DNA of 14,257 nucleotides from Gemmatimonadota bacterium. Its GTDB lineage: Bacteria > Gemmatimonadota > Gemmatimonadetes > Longimicrobiales > Gaopeijiaceae. The notes under the pieces are model-generated. The model saw nothing but the letters and a program-made list of their open reading frames with translations. It was not told where the DNA came from and did no database searches. Positions 7,261 to 13,614 of this stretch are shown one piece after another (the stretch's first letter is position 1; each line of letters begins with the position of its first letter). Position numbers and translations under genes: made by a program. The stretch spans positions 1 through 14,257 of the forward strand of contig JAHHMJ010000032.1 in assembly GCA_018678395.1 (NCBI GenBank), read 5' to 3'.

Positions 7261-8815
7261 GGAAGTTCTCCACGACGTCGATGTCCAGGCGCCCGATCAG
7301 GCGCACGAGTTCGACCTGCTGGGCGAGGCCACCGACCACGAAGCGGATGTGCGCCGCGTCGGCCGGGAACTGCCCGAAGGTCGGGTCGACCGCGACCCAT
7401 TCGCCCAACCAGACCTCCGGCCAGGCGTGGTAGAAGAAGGAGCCGTCCAGGTAGACCAGCCCCACGGCGGTCCGAGCCGGAAGCCCCAGCGCACGCGCCA
7501 GCGCGACGTAGAGGACCGTGTGCTCGTTGCAGTCCCCCTGGAGGGTCTCGAGCACCTGTACGGCCGAGGGGACCGAGAACGTGATCGACTTCTCGAGCAT
7601 GCGGTGGACCCCGACCGCGAGCTCCTGCGCCACCCGGCGCGGATTGCGGGGGCCGTAGACCGGTCGGCTCGTGAGCTGTTCGGCCATCTCGATGATGCGA
7701 GGGTCGGCGCTCTGGATCAGCGGCTCGGGCTCGAGCGCCTCGCGCAGATCCATGCGCGGATACGGCAGGCGGAAATCCGTCTCGATCGTGCTCCAGTCTT
7801 CCTTGCGCACGATCAGGGTGTCGCCGCGCAGCGTCTGCCGGCCGCCGTCGAGGTCGAAGCCGTCCAGATCGACGCCCGAGAGGACGAACCGCAGTTCGTC
7901 GTACGCCGTGGCGTCCTCGAGGTCGACGTTGCTCTGGATGGCGGTGGCGAGGATCACGTCCTCGTCGGTCGAGAAGCCGGCACCGCGCGCTTCGGCGACG
8001 GCCTGGCTCGACAACTCGAACTCCGTCTTCTCCATCGCGAAGCCGAGCGGCGACTCCGAGCGCAGCACGCGACCGTCATCGTCGACCCAGCTCTCGATCG
8101 AGACGCCCCCGAATACCTCGGCGATCCGCCATGCGGGGACGGAATCCCACGAGGCGGCTTTCCAGCGGCCGGCCGCGTCGATCGAGGCGCTGTCGGGCAC
8201 GACGAGCGTGTCGTGCTCGAGGACGCGCACCTCGACCGGCCGCGTCGACAGCGTCGAGGGGTCGAAGACGGGTACCCGCACGCGGGAGCCGACTTCGAGG
8301 TCGCCTGCCATCGCGATGCGGATCGGCACGATCGCGGCGAAGACGGGCGCCTCGGCCAGGCGGTAACTGACCGTCTGGCGGCTTCCCTGTGAGACGATCT
8401 CGACGTCCAGCAGCGTATCGCCCCGCACCGTCCCGTTCGCCTCGAAGCGCCCGACCTCCGAATCGAGGCTGAAGGTGAAGTCACGCATCTGGAGCGACGG
8501 ATCGAGGTCGACGCGCGTGCGCACCACCGCCGTGCCGGTCTGTCCGAGTGCGGGGAGTTCGAGCGCGAGGTAGTCCTCGAGAACGAATCCGTCCGGCACC
8601 GTATCGAGAGCGGATGTGGCCTGGCCGACGGCCCGACCGCCCATGGTGAGCGAGTAGAAGCTCGTACCGGGGTTCAGCGAGAGCGCCGCCGCGGCCAGCC
8701 GCTGAAGCTCGGGCGCGAAGTATTCCCGCCGTACGTGGCTGGCCAGCAGCAGAACCCACGCCACCAGGATCAAGCCCCCGAACCAACGGCCCCTGAGACC
8801 GCGTCGATCGTTCAT
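7250..8815 (-). CDS. Membrane-anchored transglutaminase-like (papain-fold) protein
   Basis: The protein has 521 residues. An N-terminal signal anchor lies at 11-27 after a basic start (MNDRRGLRGR). A long, mostly beta-rich region (about 50-350) rich in Val, Asp and Ser follows, with no recognisable domain. A transglutaminase core ends the chain. The catalytic triad is visible: Cys429 in GDCNEHT, His463 in FFYHAWPEVW and Asp477 in VDPTFGQFPAD. Bacterial members of this superfamily act as proteases, amidases or crosslinking enzymes, usually outside the cytoplasm. The anchor topology places this catalytic domain in the periplasm or on the outer face of the membrane. It overlaps the macro gene by 4 bases and the ABC ATPase by 11, so it may process, or be linked to, the cargo of the ABC exporter; that is inference. 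The domain identification itself is firm. Confidence 0.92.
   Translation of the reverse strand: MNDRRGLRGRWFGGLILVAWVLLLASHVRREYFAPELQRLAAAALSLNPGTSFYSLTMGGRAVGQATSALDTVPDGFVLEDYLALELPALGQTGTAVVRTRVDLDPSLQMRDFTFSLDSEVGRFEANGTVRGDTLLDVEIVSQGSRQTVSYRLAEAPVFAAIVPIRIAMAGDLEVGSRVRVPVFDPSTLSTRPVEVRVLEHDTLVVPDSASIDAAGRWKAASWDSVPAWRIAEVFGGVSIESWVDDDGRVLRSESPLGFAMEKTEFELSSQAVAEARGAGFSTDEDVILATAIQSNVDLEDATAYDELRFVLSGVDLDGFDLDGGRQTLRGDTLIVRKEDWSTIETDFRLPYPRMDLREALEPEPLIQSADPRIIEMAEQLTSRPVYGPRNPRRVAQELAVGVHRMLEKSITFSVPSAVQVLETLQGDCNEHTVLYVALARALGLPARTAVGLVYLDGSFFYHAWPEVWLGEWVAVDPTFGQFPADAAHIRFVVGGLAQQVELVRLIGRLDIDVVENFRAD
7268..7271 (-). promoter_or_regulatory. Ribosome binding site deciding the ABC ATPase start
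   Basis: GGAG on the leftward strand lies 7 bases before the GTG at 7260, inside the end of the transglutaminase gene. The later in-frame ATG at 7239 is preceded by a C-rich stretch with no such match. This favours the GTG start. Confidence 0.5.
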
Positions 8816-9315
8816 GCCTGCTCACCTCCCACGATGCGTCCGAAGACGTCCCGGTCGTATTCCGATTCCACCACCACCACCACGTCGGTCGGCTGCTCGT
8901 GGCGCATACGGTGCTCCGTCACGGCGGCCGCCATCGCGCGGGCCGCGTCGTCGGACTCGAGTTGGCCCGCGTGCGTGCCGAGCGGAGGAAAGGCCAACGC
9001 CTCGATCCCGAAGTCCGCGGCGCGGGCGAGTGCGTTCGCCGTGGCACGGCGCACGGTCTCTACCGTGACGGGCTCCTGCTCGGACTGAAGCACGACGTGC
9101 AGGAGAAACCGAACGGGCAGGTCTCCACCGGGCGTCAGCACGGCGCTGCCCAGCGGGAGTTCACCCATGGCTTCGAGGCGGTTGAGAATGTCGGGTCCGG
9201 CCGCCGTTTCGATACGGCGAGCCACCGGTGTGACCGAGGCCCCGTCGGATCGGGCCGGCCGCACCACGCATTCCCCTTCCCAAAGCTCCAGGACCTCACG
9301 GACGACGCGGATCAC
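8812..9315 (-). CDS. Divergent macro-domain protein
   Basis: The product has 167 residues from a GTG at 9315, preceded by a purine-rich GAGAGGG two bases away. The macro fold is visible in the second half: GSAVLTPGGDLPVRFLLHVV at 56-75, a helix TVRRATANALARAADFGIEALAFPPLGTHAGQ (about 88-118; the middle strand plus nucleotide-binding loop 2), then a helix and a closing strand VVVVVESEYDRDVF. This is the layout of macro domains, which bind ADP-ribose or remove ADP-ribose from targets. However, the usual N-terminal VNAAN motif is replaced by CVVRPARSDG (16-25), so the conserved Asn/Asp residues for ligand binding and hydrolysis are absent. It may bind a different nucleotide or be inactive. Its reading frame is the same as CutA's, separated by one TAG and 14 codons. 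Its stop overlaps the transglutaminase start (ATGA). Confidence 0.75.
   Translation of the reverse strand: MIRVVREVLELWEGECVVRPARSDGASVTPVARRIETAAGPDILNRLEAMGELPLGSAVLTPGGDLPVRFLLHVVLQSEQEPVTVETVRRATANALARAADFGIEALAFPPLGTHAGQLESDDAARAMAAAVTEHRMRHEQPTDVVVVVESEYDRDVFGRIVGGEQA
8822..8829 (-). promoter_or_regulatory. Very strong Shine-Dalgarno of the transglutaminase gene
   Basis: GGAGGTGA on the leftward strand is an 8-base perfect complement to the usual 16S rRNA 3' end and lies 6 bases before the ATG at 8815. It is embedded in the last codons of the macro-domain gene (Gly-Gly-Glu-Gln-Ala), where it would restart translation efficiently at the ATGA overlap. It is the strongest ribosome binding site I see in the window. 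Confidence 0.8.
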
Positions 9316-9357
9316 GACCCTCTCGCTGTAGCGGCAGCGGATCGTCTGCGGTGTCGT

Positions 9358-9699
9358 CTAGGGTGGCGACACCTCGGAGCGGATCCACGACAGATAGGCG
9401 TCGAGCCCCCCCTCGATCGGGAGCACGACGAACTCGGGCACTTCGTAGGGGTGGAGCGTCTCCACCCGTTGCCGCAGAGTGTCGACGGTATCCGCGCGCG
9501 TCTTGAGCAGGAGCAGGACCTCTTCGGCCTCCTCGACCGCGCCCTGCCAGCGATAGACCGAGCGGAGGCCGGGCACGACGTTGACGCAGGCCGCGAGAGC
9601 CTCGCCGACCAGGGTTCGCGCAAGGTTGAGCGCGACGGTCTCGGAGGGGGCCGTGACCAGCACGATCCGGACCGGCGCGGGGGGGCCGGCCGCGGTCAC
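9358..9699 (-). CDS. cutA: CutA1 divalent cation tolerance protein
   Basis: This is a 113-residue CutA1-type protein of normal family length. Hallmarks are VTAPSETVALNLARTLV (15-31), the ACVNVVPG strand and turn (37-44), the SVYRWQG motif (47-53), the HPYEVPE motif (83-89) and the late YLSWI (102-106). CutA forms stable trimers that resemble PII signalling proteins. It has been tied to copper or other divalent cation tolerance in E. coli, but its real role is unsettled. The start is a GTG at 9699 that overlaps the acyl-CoA synthetase stop (GTGA). CutA is widespread and probably a housekeeping passenger here. Confidence 0.95.
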   Translation of the reverse strand: MTAAGPPAPVRIVLVTAPSETVALNLARTLVGEALAACVNVVPGLRSVYRWQGAVEEAEEVLLLLKTRADTVDTLRQRVETLHPYEVPEFVVLPIEGGLDAYLSWIRSEVSPP

Positions 9700-11549
9700 T
9701 CCGTGAACACCGAGCGGTGTTCGTTCGCCTCGTCGTAGAAGCGGTCGATGAGGTCCGCGAAGCGCTCCTGTACCACCCGCCGACGCACTTTCATGCTCGG
9801 GGTCAGGGTGCCGGCCTCGATCGTGAACTCGTCGGCGAGCAGGGCGATCTTCTTGGGCGTCTCGTAGCGCGACAGTTCACCGAGGTGCTCGACGACCTCT
9901 CGCTCCATGTGCGCCTGGACGGTGGGATCCTGCAACAGGGTGCGCCGGTCACCGGGAGCCACGCCGTTCGCGCGTGCCCACGCTTCCAGCGGCCCGAAGG
10001 CCGGCACGAGCAGCAGTCCCGGGAACTTGCGCTTGTCGCCCACCATCACCACCTGCTCGACGAACGGATTCGTTTTGAGCCGGTTCTCGATCGGTTGCGG
10101 CGCGATGTTCTTGCCGCCCGCGGTGACGATGATGTCCTTCTTGCGATCGGTGATGCGCAGATAGCCGTCATCGGTCAGCTCCCCGACGTCTCCCGTGGCG
10201 AACCAGCCCTCACCGTCGATCACCGCAGCGGTGTCTTCGGGGCGCCCGTAGTACCCCTTCATCACCTGGGGCCCGCGCACCAGGATCTCTCCGTCGTCCG
10301 CGATGCGGATCTCGGTACCCGGGACCGGTGGACCGACGGTGCCGATCCGGATCGCATCCCGCGGGTTCACGTTGGTCACCGGCGAGGTCTCGGTCAGCCC
10401 GTAGCCTTCGAGAATGGGCAGCCCGACCGAGAAGAAGAAACGGGCGATGGCCGGCTCGAGGGGTGCTCCACCGCTCACGAACCAGCGCAGGCGTCCCCCG
10501 ACCCCCTCGCGGATCTTGCGATACACGAGGCGGTCGGCAAGCGCCCGCCGTGCCGCCAGGAACGGCCCGACCGAGGCGCCGTCGAGCACCGCGTCGGCCC
10601 ACTCCCGGCCCACCGCGGTGGCCCACCGGATCAGGCGCAGCTTCACACCCTCGGCGTCCATGACCTTGTTGTAGACCTTCTCGTACAGGCGCGGCACCGA
10701 AACCGCGACGGTCGGCCGCACCACCCTGAGGTCTTCGGCCACGTTCCGGATGTCGCGCGCGTAGGCGAGCGTGCACCCCGACGTCAGCAGCAGGTAGTCC
10801 ACCATGCGCTGGAGCACGTGGCTCAGCGGCAGGAAGCTCAGGGTCACGTCGTCCGGGCCGACGTCCAGGATGTTCGCGCACGCCCACACGTTGGAATGCA
10901 GGTTGCCGTGGGTGAGCATGACCCCCTTGGGATTCCCGGTCGTGCCCGAGGTGTAGAGGATGGTCGCGACGTCCTCGGGGCCGATCGCGCGGGCGGCCGC
11001 CTCGAACTCCGAGGCCGGGGTGTCGCCGAGACGCTCACGGCCTCGCGCACGCAGATCGTCCCACTGGACGACGCGCGTGGACGGCGTCGACACGGGCTCG
11101 AAGGCGATGACCGTCAGATCCAGGCCGGCTTCGTCCGCGGCGGCCAGCGCCTTGTCGACCTGTTCGCGGGTCGACGCGAACACGGCGCGCGCGCCGGAGT
11201 TCTCGAGGATGTAGGCGATCTGCTGCGCGATCAGCGTCGAGTAGACCGGTACGTCGACGATCCCGGCGAGCAGACAGGCGTAGTCGGCGATCGCCCACTC
11301 GGGCCGGTTCTCGGACAGCAAGGCGACCCGATCCCCCGCCTCGATGCCGAGGAAGGCGAGCCCCGCAGCGATCTCGCGGGCCTGCTCGGCGACCTCGTCG
11401 TAGGAGAGGTCGGCCATCTCGTCCCCGCGACCGGTGAAGCGGCGCAGCGCCGGGGCGTCACCGAAGCGGTCGACGGCGTCGAGAAAGAGGGTGCAGAGCG
11501 TGCCGGGGGGCGCCGTGCCGTCGGTGGAGGCGTAGGTGCGAGGCGACAT
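9696..11549 (-). CDS. Long-chain fatty acid-CoA ligase (AMP-forming)
   Basis: The protein has 617 residues and a complete ANL-superfamily adenylation enzyme: P-loop YTSGTTGNPKG at 199-209, GYGLTETSPV at 382-391, the ATP-ribose Asp in ATGDVGELTDDGY (451-463), the hinge region RITDRKKD (465-472), and a C-terminal TPSMKVRRR (583-591) with the catalytic Lys587. Length and motifs resemble FadD15-type long-chain acyl-CoA synthetases. The enzyme activates fatty acids as acyl-AMP and then acyl-CoA, in the cytoplasm or at the inner membrane, for oxidation or lipid remodelling. The ATG at 11549 has GGAGG four bases upstream. The stop overlaps the CutA start by 4 bases, while the upstream OsmC gene ends 14 bases away. 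Chain-length specificity cannot be read from the sequence. Confidence 0.93.
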   Translation of the reverse strand: MSPRTYASTDGTAPPGTLCTLFLDAVDRFGDAPALRRFTGRGDEMADLSYDEVAEQAREIAAGLAFLGIEAGDRVALLSENRPEWAIADYACLLAGIVDVPVYSTLIAQQIAYILENSGARAVFASTREQVDKALAAADEAGLDLTVIAFEPVSTPSTRVVQWDDLRARGRERLGDTPASEFEAAARAIGPEDVATILYTSGTTGNPKGVMLTHGNLHSNVWACANILDVGPDDVTLSFLPLSHVLQRMVDYLLLTSGCTLAYARDIRNVAEDLRVVRPTVAVSVPRLYEKVYNKVMDAEGVKLRLIRWATAVGREWADAVLDGASVGPFLAARRALADRLVYRKIREGVGGRLRWFVSGGAPLEPAIARFFFSVGLPILEGYGLTETSPVTNVNPRDAIRIGTVGPPVPGTEIRIADDGEILVRGPQVMKGYYGRPEDTAAVIDGEGWFATGDVGELTDDGYLRITDRKKDIIVTAGGKNIAPQPIENRLKTNPFVEQVVMVGDKRKFPGLLLVPAFGPLEAWARANGVAPGDRRTLLQDPTVQAHMEREVVEHLGELSRYETPKKIALLADEFTIEAGTLTPSMKVRRRVVQERFADLIDRFYDEANEHRSVFTE

Positions 11550-11563
11550 GGGGCCTCCGGCCT

Positions 11564-11974
11564 TCAGCCGAGGTCGATGTGAATCCGTACGTCCAGATCT
11601 TCGCGGAGGCTGTGGAAGACGCTGCAGTAGGTGTCTCGCGACAGGGCTACGGCGCGCTCCACCTTGCTGCGCTGCTCTTCCGACGGCCCGACCACGCGGA
11701 CCGTCATCGACACCGACGTGAAGCGGCGGGGCGGGTCCGTCGCCCGGTCCGCCTCGATCTCGATGTCGAGATCCTCCACGGGCACGCGCCCCTTCTGGAG
11801 GATCATGACGATGTCGATGCCCATGCAGCTCGCCAGGCCGACGAGGACCATGTCCATGGGCGAAGGAGCCGCGCTCCCGGCGCCGTCCACGGCCGTCGCG
11901 GGGCCACCCACGTGACCCCCGGCGAAGCGGTCTCCCTCACCGGTCCAGCGGACCTTGACGTGCTTATCCGCCAT
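11564..11974 (-). CDS. OsmC/Ohr-family peroxiredoxin-like protein
   Basis: The product has 136 residues, the normal OsmC length. I start at the ATG at 11974 (MADKHVKVRW), which has GGAG four bases upstream, and not at the first in-frame start further upstream, which would lie inside the TPR gene. The two family cysteines are present: Cys50 in GLASCMGIDIVMIL, at the start of the long central helix, and Cys117 in SRDTYCSVFHSL. In OsmC/Ohr enzymes this pair reduces organic hydroperoxides with lipoyl or thiol reductants. The sequence is closer to the general OsmC/YhfA type than to Ohr. It overlaps the TPR gene end by 11 bases. The neighbouring acyl-CoA synthetase would make lipid hydroperoxides a natural substrate, but this is only inference. 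Confidence 0.93.
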   Translation of the reverse strand: MADKHVKVRWTGEGDRFAGGHVGGPATAVDGAGSAAPSPMDMVLVGLASCMGIDIVMILQKGRVPVEDLDIEIEADRATDPPRRFTSVSMTVRVVGPSEEQRSKVERAVALSRDTYCSVFHSLREDLDVRIHIDLG

Positions 11975-12419
11975 AGGGCTCCGCCCCGGACGGATCGGCG
12001 TCGAGCATCTCGCCGCGCAGTTGAGCGAGCGTCGCCTGGGCGTGCGCGATGTGCTCGCGCGCATCATCGCCCGACGGCGCGTGCTCGAGGAACGCCCTCA
12101 AATGACGCTCCGCGTCTTCGTGGTGTCCACCGCGCAGGTAGATGAACGCGAGGCCGTAGTGCGCACCCGAGGCATCCGGATCGTTCTTGAGGACGTGCCG
12201 GTAGGTCTTGGCCGCCTCTTCGGTCATCCCGATCCGCGTGTAGGCGATGGCGATCTGCTGCAGCACGACCGGATCGCCGGGTGCTTCCTTCAGGGCCAGC
12301 CGGAACGACGTGAGCGCCTCGTGGAACTTTCCGTCGCGCAGCATGTCCAGACCCTCCCGGTAGTAATCCACCTGGTCGGGCTCGGCGGAGCCGCCGAAGA
12401 GCTTGTTCCAGAGGGACAT
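11964..12419 (-). CDS. Tetratricopeptide repeat protein (151 aa)
   Basis: The product is a soluble protein of 151 residues with about three TPR units, near 16-49 (YYREGLDMLRDGKFHEALTS...), 50-83 (LQQIAIAYTRIGMTEEAAKTYRHVL, split here) and 84-117 (AHYGLAFIYLRGGHHEDAERH...). The canonical small/large residue pattern and the helix-closing Asp-Pro are visible, as in LKNDPDASGA. A short N-terminal hydrophobic helix, MSLWNKLFGG, may be a membrane- or protein-binding segment. TPRs are scaffolds for protein contacts, so no partner can be named. The gene opens a new run of overlapping genes after an 86-base gap, so it may be the first gene of its own transcript. A good Shine-Dalgarno sequence is not visible. 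Confidence 0.85.
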   Translation of the reverse strand: MSLWNKLFGGSAEPDQVDYYREGLDMLRDGKFHEALTSFRLALKEAPGDPVVLQQIAIAYTRIGMTEEAAKTYRHVLKNDPDASGAHYGLAFIYLRGGHHEDAERHLRAFLEHAPSGDDAREHIAHAQATLAQLRGEMLDADPSGAEPYGG

Positions 12420-12451
12420 CGCACCGCGGAGTTGAAGGATCGGACCGGGAC

Positions 12452-12504
12452 CGGCTGAACCTACCTACGCCCCAGAACCCGCGCAACGCGGGCCCATTCA
12501 GCCG
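12452..12504. repeat. Nested inverted repeat in the Trm112-like/TPR gap
   Basis: Outer arms CGGCTGAA (12452-12459) and TTCAGCCG (12497-12504) are an exact 8-base inverted repeat 37 bases apart. Inside, CCCGCG (12478-12483) and CGCGGG (12487-12492) form a 6-base hairpin with a CAA loop. On the leftward strand the structure follows the zinc-ribbon gene stop by two bases and ends 32 bases before the TPR gene ATG. There is no strong T-tract. It could be a terminator, an attenuating 5' structure or a protein-binding site. Confidence 0.45.
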
Positions 12505-12505
12505 T

Positions 12506-13153
12506 TCAGCGACCTGCCGCGGCGAGGCCGGGGCCCTGGACGAAGCGGGTCAGTCCCGCCCCGCCGAGTCGGGCCTGTATGCCCTCGGGCGGCTCGATGA
12601 CCACCAGCCGACGTCGAGGGTCGAGCAACCGACCGAGCGTACGGAGCCGCTGCGGCGAGGCGTCGTCGCCGAGCAGGGTCACGCCGCCGAGCGTGCCCTC
12701 GGGGAACGGCCATGCCTCGCCGACGACCACACCGCTGGTGCCGGGGACGGCATCCGCCGGTGACGCCAGCAGCGTCACGATTTCGACCTCGTCGGGGAGC
12801 ACTTCGAGCAGGTGCGGGGCCCACACGGCCGCACCGCCCACGAGCAGCACCGGCCTTCCGCCTTCGATCGCGCCCATCGCAGCGGCGAGTCCGGTCGCGA
12901 ACTGCCGGGGCGGGATGCCCGACTCGGGCTCCGGGGCCGAGTGCGCCCGCTGGCCGCCGGTCTCGATCGGGGCGCGAGGAGACGGCCGCAGGTCGGCGAC
13001 ACCGTTCTCGATCGGGTATCGCTCCCGGCAGTTCGCGCACCCCAGGTACCCCTCGGAAACGCGCCGCTCGGCCATGGCGGACGTCATCAGGACGAGCCCG
13101 AAGCCGTGCCCGCAGCGCGGACAGTGCAGTCGGTCGGTGAGCAGAAGGTGCAT
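12506..13153 (-). CDS. Trm112-like zinc-ribbon protein with Rossmann-like C-terminal region
   Basis: From the ATG at 13153 the product has 215 residues; the longer open frame upstream is shadow of the QueD gene. The N-terminal 60 residues form a Trm112-type zinc ribbon with CPRC at 11-14, CANC at 39-42, then RYPIENGVADLRP at 46-58, which is the classical ending of this domain. After a Pro/Glu-rich linker (60-85), residues 100-215 hold strand-like stretches PVLLVGGAAVWAPHLLEVLP, VEIVTLLAS, VVVGEAWPFPEG, GGVTLLGDD and RRLVVIEPPE, which recall a class I methyltransferase fold but lack the clear Gly-rich SAM loop and a catalytic motif. Trm112 normally activates methyltransferases, so a fusion to a degenerate one is plausible. 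It is 32 bases after QueD. I do not know a function. Confidence 0.7.
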   Translation of the reverse strand: MHLLLTDRLHCPRCGHGFGLVLMTSAMAERRVSEGYLGCANCRERYPIENGVADLRPSPRAPIETGGQRAHSAPEPESGIPPRQFATGLAAAMGAIEGGRPVLLVGGAAVWAPHLLEVLPDEVEIVTLLASPADAVPGTSGVVVGEAWPFPEGTLGGVTLLGDDASPQRLRTLGRLLDPRRRLVVIEPPEGIQARLGGAGLTRFVQGPGLAAAGR

Positions 13154-13185
13154 GTCGATACCGGCTCGCCGGGCGGGGGTCCGCG

Positions 13186-13608
13186 TCAGCCGTGGCCGTC
13201 GAGGCGCGGAGACCGGTGCGCGGGCGCCCACGCGGGCACCGGCCCGTACTGCGCCCACTGCGTCGGCGTCTCCCAGATGCGCGCGTAGAGCAGGCCGTCC
13301 GCGATCTCCGCCGGCAGCCGCTTCTTGAGCTCGTCGTAGAACCAGCGCGCCTGGTTCTCGGCGCTCGTCTCCACGTCGGCGAAGTAGGGCAGCTCGTTCA
13401 GATTGTAGTGATCGAGCAGCTCGGCGAGCGCGCGCAGTTCGCGCTTGAGATCGACGAAGTCGAACGCGATGCCGGACTCGTTCAGCTCGGCCGCCTGGAC
13501 CGCGGCCTCGACCACGTAGCGGTGCCCGTGCAGGCGGTTGCACTTGCCCTCGTAGTTGCGCAGGAAGTGGGCGGCGTCGTAGTGGGCCTGCGCGCTGACC
13601 GTGTACAT
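13186..13608 (-). CDS. queD: 6-carboxytetrahydropterin synthase / 6-pyruvoyltetrahydropterin synthase family
   Basis: The protein has 140 residues. Zinc ligands are His14 (AHFL) and the LHGHRY pair His27 and His29. Catalytic Cys23 sits in GKCNRLHGH, the Asp66-His67 pair in LLDHYNLNE, and the substrate-binding Glu113 in WETPTQWAQYG. This matches the QueD/PTPS-I group with a C...HGH motif. QueD converts 7,8-dihydroneopterin triphosphate to 6-carboxytetrahydropterin in queuosine and 7-deazapurine synthesis; some relatives make 6-pyruvoyltetrahydropterin. No queC, queE or queF neighbour is in the window, so the exact pathway is open. About 18 residues after the conserved WET motif form an extra Pro/His/Trp-rich tail. 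The start ATG is 6 bases after the SDR stop, which suggests an operon with it. Confidence 0.92.
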   Translation of the reverse strand: MYTVSAQAHYDAAHFLRNYEGKCNRLHGHRYVVEAAVQAAELNESGIAFDFVDLKRELRALAELLDHYNLNELPYFADVETSAENQARWFYDELKKRLPAEIADGLLYARIWETPTQWAQYGPVPAWAPAHRSPRLDGHG

Positions 13609-13614
13609 GGAGTT

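Noticed and set aside
8868..8883. A short CCA-type repeat
   Set aside because: It encodes a run of Val in the closing strand of the macro domain and is explained by codon use; it is too short to be a functional repeat.
9717..11582. A 621-residue open frame on the rightward strand, opposite the acyl-CoA synthetase
   Set aside because: It mirrors the codons of a clear ANL enzyme. Its product is rich in Arg, Gly and His without domains, as expected for an antisense shadow in high-GC DNA.
11975..12067. Upstream extension of the OsmC frame
   Set aside because: It would lie inside the TPR gene and adds residues unlike the family. The ATG at 11974 gives the normal OsmC length and has a GGAG site.
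13154..13543. Upstream extension of the zinc-ribbon protein frame
   Set aside because: It overlaps the QueD gene and is Arg/Ala-rich. The ATG at 13153 begins right before the Trm112 motif.
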